Shown: piece by piece, positions 19,058-28,039 of the stretch
Layout of the letters: each line of letters opens with the position of its first letter
Numbering within the stretch: position 1 is the first letter of the stretch
DNA from: Rhodospirillaceae bacterium
Lineage (GTDB): Bacteria > Pseudomonadota > Alphaproteobacteria > Bin65
Assembly (NCBI GenBank): GCA_026709535.1
Contig: JAPOST010000184.1
Coordinates: 1 to 64,000, forward strand
Reading direction: 5' to 3'
Length of the DNA: 64,000 nucleotides
Notes under the pieces: model-generated
What the model saw: the letters and a program-made list of their open reading frames with translations, nothing else
Databases searched by the model: none
Told to the model about the DNA's origin: nothing
Program-made: the position numbers and the translations under genes

Positions 19058-21616
19058 CTAGTCCGACTTCTCCGTCAAGGCAGACAACAATGACCAGATG
19101 GTGGCGAACGGCACATCCTCGAAGCCGCCCCGGGCGACCAACTCCTTCAGCACGCCAACCGCGCGCTGCCGGGCCGGATCGTTGCCGGCGGCTTGGTCCA
19201 GCGTCTTGATGGCTTCGCTCAGCGGCGCTTCCTGCGCCTTCTTGGAGCCGAACTCCTTGTCCACCAAAACCTTGAGTTGCGAATGCGTCTGCAACAGCAG
19301 GCCGCTGTCCGCCGGACGCCCGAACAGGCCGCGCAAGCCGTTAGCGTTGAACCGATCGCGCAAGCCTTCCGGCATTGAATGAGCCAAGCCATCCATGGCT
19401 TCTCCCAAGCCGAAACCAGAATTGAACAGCCCGCGAATGGTATCCATCGTGCCATCGTTGCTGCCGCCGTACATGCGGATATGTGCGCCTTCCAAGGCGT
19501 TGCCCATGGCCCTGGCTTGGTCGATGTGAACATCGCGCTCGGCCTCGATGAACAGTCTGGACAGCTCGAGGAACATGGCTGCTTCGTTGTATTTCTTGAG
19601 GGCGTCGGCCTTGGCTTCCATCCCCGCCGCCTCGGCCTTGAGCTTTTCTTCGACCCGCCGTACTCGCAGGGCCTCGACCGCCATTTCCGCCCGGCCGCGC
19701 GCGCCAGCCTCTTTTTCGATGCCCTCGGCCGAGATTTTCTGGGCCTCGCTTTGCGCGCCGGCGCGCGAAAGCGTGGCCGCCGCCTCGTTCTCGGCTGCCT
19801 TCTGACGGGCCTCCGACTGGCTCAGCATATGCATGCTGGCGATCTCAGCCTTGGCATGCTCAGCAATCCGCTCGGCTTCGGCCAGCTTCTCGGCATCAAT
19901 CCGGCGCACCTCTTTCTCGCGCTCTGCATCCGCCAGGATGCCGGCGGCATTGGCCGCATGGGACGCGCGAACCTTGTCGGCAGTGACCGCCAGGCGTTCG
20001 GCTTCGGCTGCCTCCAGTTCTCGCGTCTTCTGCTGCAGGGCGATCTCGCGAACCCGCTCTTCCTGCTCGCGTGCCTGGAAGCGGCGGATATCCGCAATCT
20101 CGCGCTCCTGCTCCTTCTCAATCAGCGCAATCTCGCGAACCCGCTCCTCGACCTCGATCGTCAGGGCCCGCTTGATTTCAGCAGCTTCCTTCCTGGTGCC
20201 TTCCTCGATAATCGCCACATCTTTCTCGATCTGAGCGGCTTCAAGGGCTTGCGCCTTTTCCAGTTCCTCCTGTTGCACCGACCAGCGCTGCTCGATGATG
20301 AAGCGCTGGGTTTCGCTCATCGCCTTCGCCTTCTCGTTCGAGACCTCGCGCTCCTGCGCGGTGGCGGCAAATTCCTCTTCCTTGTCGAGATCGAGCAGGC
20401 TCAGCTTGGTCGCCAGACTGAGCTTGCGGGTCTCCAGTGCGGCGTTCTCCGCCGCCTTGTGGCGGGTGACCCGAGCCAGCTCTTCCTCAGCAGAGATGAC
20501 GGTGGTCTGGCCGATGTCGGCTTTCTGACGCTCGACCTCCTTCTCCACCAGAGCTATCTGCTTGTCCTTTTCAGCCCGTTCGCGCGCCAGCGTCCGATCA
20601 ATCTCTGCCAGTTCCTCTTCCTTGGCCTTGGCAATAATCGCGATTTCCTTGTCCCGGCGCTCCTGCTCGATCTTAAGGGTTTTCTGGATTTCGGAGGCTT
20701 CGCGCTTCTCGGCTTCTTGCGTTACTGCCAGTTCGCGGTCAGTGCGTAACTTTTCCAGTTCAACATCGTTGGAAAGTTCCTGCTCTTCCACAGCCTTGCG
20801 CTGGTTCAGTATGAAAACCTGTTTTTCGCGCATCTGCAGGGCTTGTTCGTTCGATATCGCCTTGTCCTGATTGGCTCGGGCCGTGGCTTCCTGGCGTTCG
20901 ATTTCCAGAAGTTCCAGTTGAGTATCGAGGTCCTTCTGGCGGATGGCAACGGTTGTTCGCTTTTCGGTGTCGTGGACCTTGCGTTTTGCATCACTGGTGA
21001 TCTCGGTGATGATCTTCAAACCTTCAGCGTCAAAGACATTGTCGGTCTTGAAATGCTCCTTGCCGGTCTGCTCCAGCGTCGCAATCGTCACTTCTTCCAA
21101 GGTCAGGCCGTTGGCGCTGAAGCTCTCGGTGACATTCGACTTGATGGCCTCGGCCAGTATTTCGCGGTTTTCGTGGAGTTCCTTCAGCGATTTCGTGGCG
21201 GCATAGCTGCGCAGCGCGCCGACGACCTTGGCCTCCAGCAGGTTGCGGACCTTTTCGGGATCAAAGGTTTTTTCGCCCAGGCTGCGGCCAGCGATGAGCA
21301 GCTCCTGCTCGGTACGGCCGACATGCGTATAGAGTTCGGCAGAAACGTCGATTCGGACGTTGTCGTGGGTCAGCACGGCCTGGTCGCGTGAACGGGCGAC
21401 GATCAACTTTATCGTTTCCAAGGAGACCCAGGTAACTTCGTGAAAGACCGGCAATACAACGGCGCCGCGTCCTAGGCATACCTTGGTGCCCAGGAAACCG
21501 GTTCGGATAAATCCCATGTTGGAGGGTGCTCGCTTGTACACCCAGATCGACAGGATGTAGATGATCGCAATGATAATGATCGCCAGCACAATTCCGACGA
21601 TAATGCTCTCAATCAT
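19058..21616 (-). CDS. Giant flotillin/SPFH-like membrane protein with long coiled coil
   Basis: An 852-residue protein. Residues 6-28 are a membrane helix, and 30-200 resemble the SPFH/band-7 domain of flotillins (GAVVLPVFHEVTWVSLET, LTHDNVRIDVSAELYTHVG, SNVTESFSANGLTLEEVTIA). From about 205 to 680 it is almost unbroken charged coiled coil with repeated units like ERVREIALIEKE, EKDKQIALVEKE and RDKEIAIIAKAK. It ends with a glycine-rich stretch and a helical C-terminal region. Flotillins are usually 430-500 residues and YqiK-type proteins about 550, so this one is much enlarged. Flotillins gather partner proteins in membrane microdomains. Its operon holds hyuA2, hyuB2 and the ABC ATPase, which suggests a scaffold for these proteins. 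Confidence 0.88.
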   Translation of the reverse strand: MIESIIVGIVLAIIIIAIIYILSIWVYKRAPSNMGFIRTGFLGTKVCLGRGAVVLPVFHEVTWVSLETIKLIVARSRDQAVLTHDNVRIDVSAELYTHVGRTEQELLIAGRSLGEKTFDPEKVRNLLEAKVVGALRSYAATKSLKELHENREILAEAIKSNVTESFSANGLTLEEVTIATLEQTGKEHFKTDNVFDAEGLKIITEITSDAKRKVHDTEKRTTVAIRQKDLDTQLELLEIERQEATARANQDKAISNEQALQMREKQVFILNQRKAVEEQELSNDVELEKLRTDRELAVTQEAEKREASEIQKTLKIEQERRDKEIAIIAKAKEEELAEIDRTLARERAEKDKQIALVEKEVERQKADIGQTTVISAEEELARVTRHKAAENAALETRKLSLATKLSLLDLDKEEEFAATAQEREVSNEKAKAMSETQRFIIEQRWSVQQEELEKAQALEAAQIEKDVAIIEEGTRKEAAEIKRALTIEVEERVREIALIEKEQEREIADIRRFQAREQEERVREIALQQKTRELEAAEAERLAVTADKVRASHAANAAGILADAEREKEVRRIDAEKLAEAERIAEHAKAEIASMHMLSQSEARQKAAENEAAATLSRAGAQSEAQKISAEGIEKEAGARGRAEMAVEALRVRRVEEKLKAEAAGMEAKADALKKYNEAAMFLELSRLFIEAERDVHIDQARAMGNALEGAHIRMYGGSNDGTMDTIRGLFNSGFGLGEAMDGLAHSMPEGLRDRFNANGLRGLFGRPADSGLLLQTHSQLKVLVDKEFGSKKAQEAPLSEAIKTLDQAAGNDPARQRAVGVLKELVARGGFEDVPFATIWSLLSALTEKSD

Positions 21617-21702
21617 GGATCCACTCCCCCCAAATTACACCGCTGGCAAGAACCGAACCGCCGTCGGCCTTGCGATCAAAATCCCGGTTTCCCGAGCGCT
21701 TG

Positions 21703-23937
21703 TCATGTCTGGTTCCGGCGTCCGGCGCCGCGGGACCGCCTCAGGGTTTCCCGCAGATCCTGCGTTGCCTTCCTGTCTACTTGGCAAGTTTCCGGCAGTC
21801 CCGTCAAAACCACGCCATACTGATCCTTTGCCGCCGCCGTCGAGACGAGACCGCGACGCACATCATTTCGCACGGCATCTGCAGTGCGGTCCAGCGGGTG
21901 GCCCCACCCGCCGCCCCCGGCTGTCCGGAAGATCAGCCGGTCACCCGGTGCCACCAGAACATTGTCTACCTTGGACGGCATGACTTCCCGGGTTCCGTCC
22001 GCACGAGCCATGATCTTGGCCGACGATTGTCCTGCATCGCCGCCAGCGGCGCCCCAAGGCCGTGATTTGTCGCGGTCATCCCGCCAATTAACCACACCAG
22101 GCACTCGGAAACAGTAGGTCTTCTCGACGCCGCTGCCTCCCCGGTGTGCGCCGGGGCCGGCACTGTCCGAAACCGCCATCACCTTCTCGACCACCACCGG
22201 CGCATCCAACTCTACCTGCTCCGTCGGTCGGCTCTTGGCATCAGCGGAAAGCGACCGGCCATCCGCCCCGTCACCCCCAGCCCAAGCGGGCGTTCCGCCA
22301 AACACCCGATCAGCCATGTGGAACGGTCGGCCGCTAGTGTCTTTTCCCAGATATCTGACATTTGGACTGGAGCCATATCCGGCAGCAGACTGAATGTCCG
22401 TCGCAAATTGTCCGATCACCCCATTCAGAACGTCATGGACCCGCGCCAACGTGTGGGCCTGATTAGCCTGTGGGGCGGGAAAGGTCGGACGCAGAAGGCT
22501 GCCGTCAGGCACAGTCACCCTGAACAAGTCGGTCAACCCGTGATTGATGGCGATCTCTGGATCGCACGCCTTGATCAGCAAACCGCCGAACAGAAGCGCC
22601 AAGCCGACATTGTCCAGATTGAGATTGATCGGACCGGGGGCTTGTGCGGATGTGCCAGTCCAGTCGACGAAAGCCCGGTTCCCTTCGCGCCAGATGGCAA
22701 CTTTCAGTGTGAACGGGCCGTTACCGCAACCGTCGTCGTCAACAACATCCTCAAAAGACTTCGGCTCCTTCGGGATGCGCGCGGCGATCAGCTTACGGAC
22801 CGCCCGATTGGTGCGCTCGATGGTTGCGGCGCAAGCCCGGCGATAACCCTCAATACCGAAGCGGGCACACAGATCGGCAACCCCGTGAGCGCCAGTCTGC
22901 GCCGCCGCCGTCAATGCGCGCAGGTCGGCATGACTGACGTTTGGATGGCGCGTGTTCTTCAGGATCAAGGTCAGCGCATTGCCGTCGGCAACGCCATCCT
23001 CGTAAATCCGCATCAGTGGAATCTGCAGGCTCTCGGCAAAAACGGAATCGGCCGTGACGGGGGCGCTACCCGGCGTCTGGCCGCCGCTATCCACCATCGG
23101 TGCAGACGCGGCGCAAAACCCGACCAGATCGCCTTGCGGTCCGTTGCTGAAGATTGGCGCAATGACTGTCCAGGATCCAGGCGTTCCTCCACCATAGGGG
23201 TCGCTGACCAAATACACATCGCTGGCGCGGGGCCGTGCATCCTGCCTGCTGACAAGGGTTTCGACGGCAGGGGAATGCCCTCCGACGAGGACAGCGCCAC
23301 GGCTGTCGGTGATCGACAAGGCGTTGTTGGCCTTCCGGCGCGCCGATTCGGCGACGGCCATCTGTCCGAGCACAAGGCCAGCCTCTTTCCGGATCTGGCG
23401 CCAGGCTGCTTCGATGCGATCCAGCACCAGTGAATCCTGCGTTGACGCGGCGCTTGATCCGGTCCGCGCCACTGGCCCCGGTGATGGCGCCGAAATGGTT
23501 GATGACCGCGCGGTCTTGGACGGACGCGCGCCATGCGCCAAGGCCTCCGCCGCCTTGGTCAGGGCCTTCTGACGCGCCGCATCCAGCGCGGCCTGCTCGC
23601 CGTCGCGAAGGAGCGCGTCGCCAAATTCCAGCACCGACCGGTCGTCAACCGTCAGGCGATACAGGGCTGACAACTGACCGCCAGTGATCTTGGTTTCCAC
23701 CAGTTCGGCAAACCAATTATTGCCAAAGCGCTTATTTAGTACCGCGTCGACATCAGGATCATCTGGTTGCGCAGACCCGACAGGCGATGGCGAGTTGTCG
23801 ATGCGTCGTTCCGAGCGACCGCGCAAACCTGCGGCATTCGCCTCACGAAGCCGGTCTTCAAAGGCACGTTCAAACTGATCGCGACTGGATTTTAGCAGAT
23901 CGTCGAGAGCAGACGGGGAAGCAAGGGTATCGCTCAT
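21703..23937 (-). CDS. Degenerate HyuB-family protein with 170-residue N-terminal extension (HyuB2)
   Basis: A 744-residue HyuB homologue. Family features from residue 170 on include the RKLIAARIPKEPKSFEDVVDD region, SAGPGAHRGGSG and GGGGWGHP. The metal region is altered: NDPY with its following His is replaced by SDPYGGGTPGSW (245-256), and GHxxDIGG by APMVDSGG (279-286), so both His are lost and only the Asp residues remain. The N-terminal extension has a helix (about 8-38), a linker, a compact segment at 60-134 (VLNKRFGNNWFAELVETKI) and a second Ser/Pro linker. It overlaps hyuA2 by four bases. I infer a non-catalytic or differently acting paralogue. Confidence 0.88.
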   Translation of the reverse strand: MSDTLASPSALDDLLKSSRDQFERAFEDRLREANAAGLRGRSERRIDNSPSPVGSAQPDDPDVDAVLNKRFGNNWFAELVETKITGGQLSALYRLTVDDRSVLEFGDALLRDGEQAALDAARQKALTKAAEALAHGARPSKTARSSTISAPSPGPVARTGSSAASTQDSLVLDRIEAAWRQIRKEAGLVLGQMAVAESARRKANNALSITDSRGAVLVGGHSPAVETLVSRQDARPRASDVYLVSDPYGGGTPGSWTVIAPIFSNGPQGDLVGFCAASAPMVDSGGQTPGSAPVTADSVFAESLQIPLMRIYEDGVADGNALTLILKNTRHPNVSHADLRALTAAAQTGAHGVADLCARFGIEGYRRACAATIERTNRAVRKLIAARIPKEPKSFEDVVDDDGCGNGPFTLKVAIWREGNRAFVDWTGTSAQAPGPINLNLDNVGLALLFGGLLIKACDPEIAINHGLTDLFRVTVPDGSLLRPTFPAPQANQAHTLARVHDVLNGVIGQFATDIQSAAGYGSSPNVRYLGKDTSGRPFHMADRVFGGTPAWAGGDGADGRSLSADAKSRPTEQVELDAPVVVEKVMAVSDSAGPGAHRGGSGVEKTYCFRVPGVVNWRDDRDKSRPWGAAGGDAGQSSAKIMARADGTREVMPSKVDNVLVAPGDRLIFRTAGGGGWGHPLDRTADAVRNDVRRGLVSTAAAKDQYGVVLTGLPETCQVDRKATQDLRETLRRSRGAGRRNQT

Positions 23938-25955
23938 GGACGCCGCCTTGCTTCGTCAGGCGTCAGGATGAGGGAGCCAGCTGCATCCACGGTCGCATCA
24001 TAGTCGCCCTGAACAACCGCCGTTGACCCTTCGGACGTCACGAGTGCGGGGCCGGGCACGACATCACCGGCCTTCAGCAGGGCCGCGCGATAGACCATGA
24101 AGTTCCGGAAGCCATTATCCAGAAAAACCCGCTGCTCGCCGACGCGGGCTGCAGACGGATCACCCCCACCTGATCGCTGCGGCGCGCCAGCACCGTTTCG
24201 GGTGAGCCGGTTGCGGTCGGTGGCAACAGCCCGCACCCGCGCCATCTCCACCGGTCGGTTCAGCCGGACTCCATGCGCTGATTCAAACGCAATCTCGAAC
24301 CGGTTCGAAAGTTCTTTCAGACCCCAGTTCGGCAGATCATCGGGTCGGAAGTCGAGAGTGATGTCCTTTCCCCGGCCGCGGTAGCGCAGGTCGGCCTGGA
24401 AGGCGACATGTCGGTCAGTCTCGCCGACATCCTCCTCTTCAAGCCACTGGGTGGCCTCGGTCGCCAGTGTGTCGACCAGATCGACCATTGAGACGGCCTT
24501 CATGTCATCCACCAAGGCGCGGCAACTGCGCCCGAATTCCCGACGGGCACGGCCTTCCAGAAATCCCCTAACCGTCATCATCGCGGGCATTGCCGGGATG
24601 ATGACCGACGCGCTGGCGCACAGAGCGCCCAGCGCATTGCCGTGCAGCGGACCAGCCCCACCATAAGCAATGATCGGCAATCCGGCAACATTCAGGCCAT
24701 GCACCACTGCCGTCTGGCGCAGGGCGCCGTAGAGCTTCTCGTTCGCCACGTCACGAATGCCTTGTGCTGCCCTGTGAAGAGTTACCCCCAAATCACCCGC
24801 TATTTGACCGATGGAGTCCTCCGCAGCAGCCAGATTCGGGCTGTTGCCGTCACTGCTCGCCGGGATCAGGCCCAGGACAACATTGGCGTCTGTCAGGGTC
24901 GGCGACCCGCCGCCGAAGCTGGCAGGGCCGCTGGCGGCACGCTCCGGCCCGATTCGGATGGCACCGTGATCGGTCACGCGCACCAAGGCGCTGCCTCCGA
25001 TAGCCGTCACCATCATATCGACGGACGGCAGCATCAGGTTGACGCCGCCAACAGCGGTCTTCCGCGCGATTGCCGCCGCGCCGTCCACGATGGCGCCGAT
25101 GGCAGCCTCGGCACTGCCCATATCGAGCGCTAGGGCATCGCGACGGCCGGTGCGCGCCGCGACAGCGGCGGCGGCCGTAACGCCAGCTGCAAATCCGGCG
25201 TTTAGCGCCTCGACAGGGCGTTCGGCGGCATGCGCCACGGTCATGGAGCCACCATCCGACCGCGCAACGCGAATGCCAGTGGACAGATCCATCCTGTGGA
25301 AGGCTTTGGCAAGAGCATCGAAATGCGCGACAAGGACTGGTCGGTGCGCCGCGTCGAGAACCGCAGCTACCGTCCGCTCATATTCCGCCGCCTCCGAAAC
25401 AACGTCACTGGACAGTGTAACGGGGAGAGTATCGGCGATATCTTTGACCAGCCTTCGCAGATTACGCTCGTGTTCCGGATTAGCCGTCGCATTGAGTAAG
25501 GACACCGCAATCGCCGTCGCGCCGCTGTCAAGCAGCGACCGGATCGCCATTGATGCAAGGTTTTCGTCGACAGGCTGCCGAATCTGTCCGTCAGCACCAA
25601 CGCGTTCCGGCACGCCAAGCGTTGCCACCACCCATCCGTCGGCAGCGGCGCCGCGTTGCCCTCGCGCCAAGTGGAGAACATGTTCAAACCCGGCGGTAAC
25701 CAAGAGGCCGACTAAAGGAGCCGATCCGGTGATCGGCGCAGGCGCCGCGTGGAAGACAGCATCAATGTCACCGGGAGCAATGCCGGCATCGGAGGAAATC
25801 TGGCGGATGCCGTCAGCAATGCCGGCAACCGGATCACCATCGCGATTCGGCGATTTCAAGGGATGCGGCGCGCCGGTCTCGTCAATGAGCAGCAGGTCCG
25901 TGAAGGTCGCTCCAATATCAATACCCAATTGGCTGGTCATTCGATTTACCGCCAC
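23934..25955 (-). CDS. Degenerate HyuA-family protein, probable pseudoenzyme (HyuA2)
   Basis: A 673-residue HyuA homologue, begun here at the GTG at 25953-25955 because GAGG lies five bases upstream; an ATG five codons later is possible. The first loop is GIDIGATFTD rather than [12 protein letters not shown] is replaced by HAAPAPIT (69-76), SGPAGG by AGFAAGVT, and DMGGTSTD by DMGSAEAAIG (281-290). [16 protein letters not shown] and YGGAGPLHGNALG are kept, so the fold is preserved while the ATP-site loops are not. The frame is intact through the whole length, which argues against ordinary decay. It overlaps hyuB2 by four bases (ATGA) and is divergent from the small membrane protein at 26124. 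Confidence 0.88.
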   Translation of the reverse strand: MAVNRMTSQLGIDIGATFTDLLLIDETGAPHPLKSPNRDGDPVAGIADGIRQISSDAGIAPGDIDAVFHAAPAPITGSAPLVGLLVTAGFEHVLHLARGQRGAAADGWVVATLGVPERVGADGQIRQPVDENLASMAIRSLLDSGATAIAVSLLNATANPEHERNLRRLVKDIADTLPVTLSSDVVSEAAEYERTVAAVLDAAHRPVLVAHFDALAKAFHRMDLSTGIRVARSDGGSMTVAHAAERPVEALNAGFAAGVTAAAAVAARTGRRDALALDMGSAEAAIGAIVDGAAAIARKTAVGGVNLMLPSVDMMVTAIGGSALVRVTDHGAIRIGPERAASGPASFGGGSPTLTDANVVLGLIPASSDGNSPNLAAAEDSIGQIAGDLGVTLHRAAQGIRDVANEKLYGALRQTAVVHGLNVAGLPIIAYGGAGPLHGNALGALCASASVIIPAMPAMMTVRGFLEGRARREFGRSCRALVDDMKAVSMVDLVDTLATEATQWLEEEDVGETDRHVAFQADLRYRGRGKDITLDFRPDDLPNWGLKELSNRFEIAFESAHGVRLNRPVEMARVRAVATDRNRLTRNGAGAPQRSGGGDPSAARVGEQRVFLDNGFRNFMVYRAALLKAGDVVPGPALVTSEGSTAVVQGDYDATVDAAGSLILTPDEARRRP

Positions 25956-26123
25956 TCCATCCTCAAGCGCAGTACGCTGCCGGATATTTCCCAAGCCGAC
26001 AACGCTCGTCAACCGACGCACCGCAAATTGTATCATTCGCCGAACACTCGGCGTCGGTACTTTTTTTCCTGAAGCTTGTATGCTCTAGTGTTGTCGCTTC
26101 AGCAACTGAAACCCGGTCACACC

Positions 26124-26645
26124 ATGGCGCAAAACTCCCAAGGCATTGGTTCCCTGCAATACTGGACCATCGTCGTTGGTCTCATCCTTCTGGGCGTATT
26201 TGTCTATTTCTATCCGCCCTTCGAGAAACTGATAAGCGACAGCCTGCGAGGGCTTGCGTCGTCAACCATCGTCTTCTGGTTCGCAGCCTTTGTCGGCGTG
26301 ATGGCCTACGTGATTGCGCATTGGCAATCGTTCAGGCAACACTTCTTCCAGCGCGTCAGCGACCTGGATGCCGAAGGGCTGGTCTTTGATACGCTGCAGG
26401 TGGCGCTACTGGTAGCGCTGATCTTGTGCGCAGGGGGCATCCTGCAGGTCATCGAGATGCTGAGCGGGCACCTGATCGACGAAGGTGCGATCCTGGACCC
26501 GATCTTCGGCCGCAAGCTGCTGGCCATGATCATCCTGGTACTCCTGGCGATCGGTTTCTATCTGTTACACAGGATGGTTCGAGCGTTCCGCCTGGGACGT
26601 CATCCGGGCCGGACGCCGCCGCGCCGCGGACCGAACGCCGGTTGA
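26124..26645 (+). CDS. Small membrane protein, paralogue of the one at 12538 (copy 2)
   Basis: A 173-residue membrane protein with four helices and a basic, proline-rich C-terminal tail (RLGRHPGRTPPRRGPNAG). It matches the protein at 12538 in order and spacing of motifs: YWTIVVG, YPPFEKL, VFWFAAF, AHWQSFR, AEGLVFDTL, LQVIEML, FGRKLLA and RMVR. The start is the ATG at 26124, chosen from the alignment with copy 1; no strong ribosome site is seen. It is transcribed away from hyuA2 and converges on the CobW operon with six bases between stops. Function unknown. Confidence 0.8.
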   Translation: MAQNSQGIGSLQYWTIVVGLILLGVFVYFYPPFEKLISDSLRGLASSTIVFWFAAFVGVMAYVIAHWQSFRQHFFQRVSDLDAEGLVFDTLQVALLVALILCAGGILQVIEMLSGHLIDEGAILDPIFGRKLLAMIILVLLAIGFYLLHRMVRAFRLGRHPGRTPPRRGPNAG

Positions 26646-26651
26646 ACGCCG

Positions 26652-27701
26652 TCAACCCATCGCAGCATCCGCGGCGCATTCCGTTGTGTCCGTCAAGCGC
26701 CGAAAGGCGGTCAGCGATGCCTCGATCCTGGCCTGATCCATGTGCTGAATGATAAATACGATGCGTGACCGGCGATCGTCGTCGGGCCAATCGGTCATGT
26801 GGGTTGGCGGATGAACGATGTGCTGGACACCGTTGATCAGCACGGGGTCGGCAACACCAGCCACATTGAGCAGGCCCTTGATCCGCAAGATGCGGTCGCC
26901 ATGCCGATTCAGCAGCATGCTCATCCAGATGCCGAAGGCGGTCCAGTCCATGGGTCCCTCGAACCACAGGCAGAAGGATGTCACGCCGTGACTGTGGTCG
27001 TGGTTATGCGGCGATGACCCGGTTTCTGCGACGCCGGCCATCCAGCCGGCAATCTCGCGCTGTTTCCCGGACTGGTCGTACAGGTCACCGGTCAACAGCG
27101 TGTCCCAGTCCAGACGCCCGGCGTCCAGGTCGACAATCGGCGCCGCGGTGTTGAGGCGACGTAACGAGGCGCGGAGAGCCGCGATTTCACGGTCGTCGGC
27201 CATGGCCGACTTGGAGATCGCCAGACGATCGGCGATAGCCGCCTGTTTCACCGATTCGGGGTGATGCTCAAGTTGCGCCGCGCCATTTACGGCGTCGACG
27301 ACGCCGATGACATTGCCGAGCCGGAAATGGTGCTGGAGAATTGGGTCGGCGAGAATAGTGTAGGCGATAGGGGTTGGGTCGGCGAGGCCGGAAGTCTCGA
27401 TCACCAGACGGCGGAACGCCGGGATTTCACCGCGCTCCCGTTGGGAAAACAATTCCTGCAGCGCACCCTGCAGATCGCCGCGAATTGCGCAGCACAGGCA
27501 ACCATTCTCCATCAGGAGGGTGCTCTCCTGCGCATGCTCAATCAGATGATGGTCGAGGCCAACCTCGCCAAACTCGTTGATCAGGACAGCGCTATCCTGA
27601 AGGTCAGGCGATTTCAGCAGCTGCGACAGCAAGGTAGTCTTCCCGCTGCCCAGGAAGCCGGTAACGACGTTGACCGGGATCAGTGTGTCGTAGGCGGTCA
27701 T
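26652..27701 (-). CDS. CobW/COG0523-family metallochaperone GTPase
   Basis: A 349-residue G3E GTPase. It has Walker A GFLGSGKTTL (15-24), the metal-binding GCLCC motif (67-71), the ETSGLADP switch, an SKSAMAD guanine-specificity-like segment (usually NKxD), a His-rich loop HNHDHSHG and a CobW C-terminal domain with HPP. COG0523 proteins deliver zinc or other metals to specific enzymes. The start is the ATG at 27699-27701, overlapping the stop of the CxxC gene by four bases. Its setting suggests it loads metal into one of the metal-dependent amidohydrolases of the island, such as the HyuB proteins or the deacetylase-fold enzyme; inference. Confidence 0.91.
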   Translation of the reverse strand: MTAYDTLIPVNVVTGFLGSGKTTLLSQLLKSPDLQDSAVLINEFGEVGLDHHLIEHAQESTLLMENGCLCCAIRGDLQGALQELFSQRERGEIPAFRRLVIETSGLADPTPIAYTILADPILQHHFRLGNVIGVVDAVNGAAQLEHHPESVKQAAIADRLAISKSAMADDREIAALRASLRRLNTAAPIVDLDAGRLDWDTLLTGDLYDQSGKQREIAGWMAGVAETGSSPHNHDHSHGVTSFCLWFEGPMDWTAFGIWMSMLLNRHGDRILRIKGLLNVAGVADPVLINGVQHIVHPPTHMTDWPDDDRRSRIVFIIQHMDQARIEASLTAFRRLTDTTECAADAAMG

Positions 27702-28021
27702 CGGCTGGACAAGGACGAGACAAGCACCGGATCCAGCGGATCGCACTCCTTGCGTGTCATATCTTCTGCGGCCATCCAGACCTCCGAGATATTGCCGACA
27801 ATCCTGGATCGCCCGGTACGACTGGACAGCACGTACGAGTTGCCGCCAAAGTCCGAAAGTTTCAGTCCGTAGTGCTGCAAGATACGGTTGGCGAGGCGCG
27901 TACGCTCCTGTCGTTCGCGGCGTCGGGTCACTTGATCATGCCTGCTGACGAAGGCGTCCGGCGAACTATGGCTCTCTGTCCAATGGCCGCGACCTCCCAA
28001 GACACCACATAGAGAGCACAT
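27698..28021 (-). CDS. Small CxxC protein of unknown function, coupled to CobW gene
   Basis: A 107-residue soluble protein. It begins MCSLCGVLGGRGHW, giving a CxxC pair near the N-terminus with His nearby, and continues with a basic helix (RRRERQERTRLANRILQHYG) and a C-terminal β-rich part (NSYVLSSRTGRSRIVGNISE). There is one more Cys near the C-terminus. The stop overlaps the cobW start by four bases (ATGA), so the two are translationally coupled. I do not know a characterised family. A zinc-binding adaptor or target of the CobW protein is a reasonable guess. Confidence 0.75.
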   Translation of the reverse strand: MCSLCGVLGGRGHWTESHSSPDAFVSRHDQVTRRRERQERTRLANRILQHYGLKLSDFGGNSYVLSSRTGRSRIVGNISEVWMAAEDMTRKECDPLDPVLVSSLSSR

Positions 28022-28039
28022 GATGCCGAGCTCTCAGCG

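Noticed and set aside
19379-20749. A 456-codon plus-strand open frame
   Set aside because: It lies antisense to the coiled coil of the flotillin-like protein. Its Leu/Phe/Gly-rich translation mirrors the Glu/Lys-rich repeat and has no signature.
22144-23433. A 429-codon plus-strand frame
   Set aside because: Antisense to hyuB2; no domain or ribosome site.
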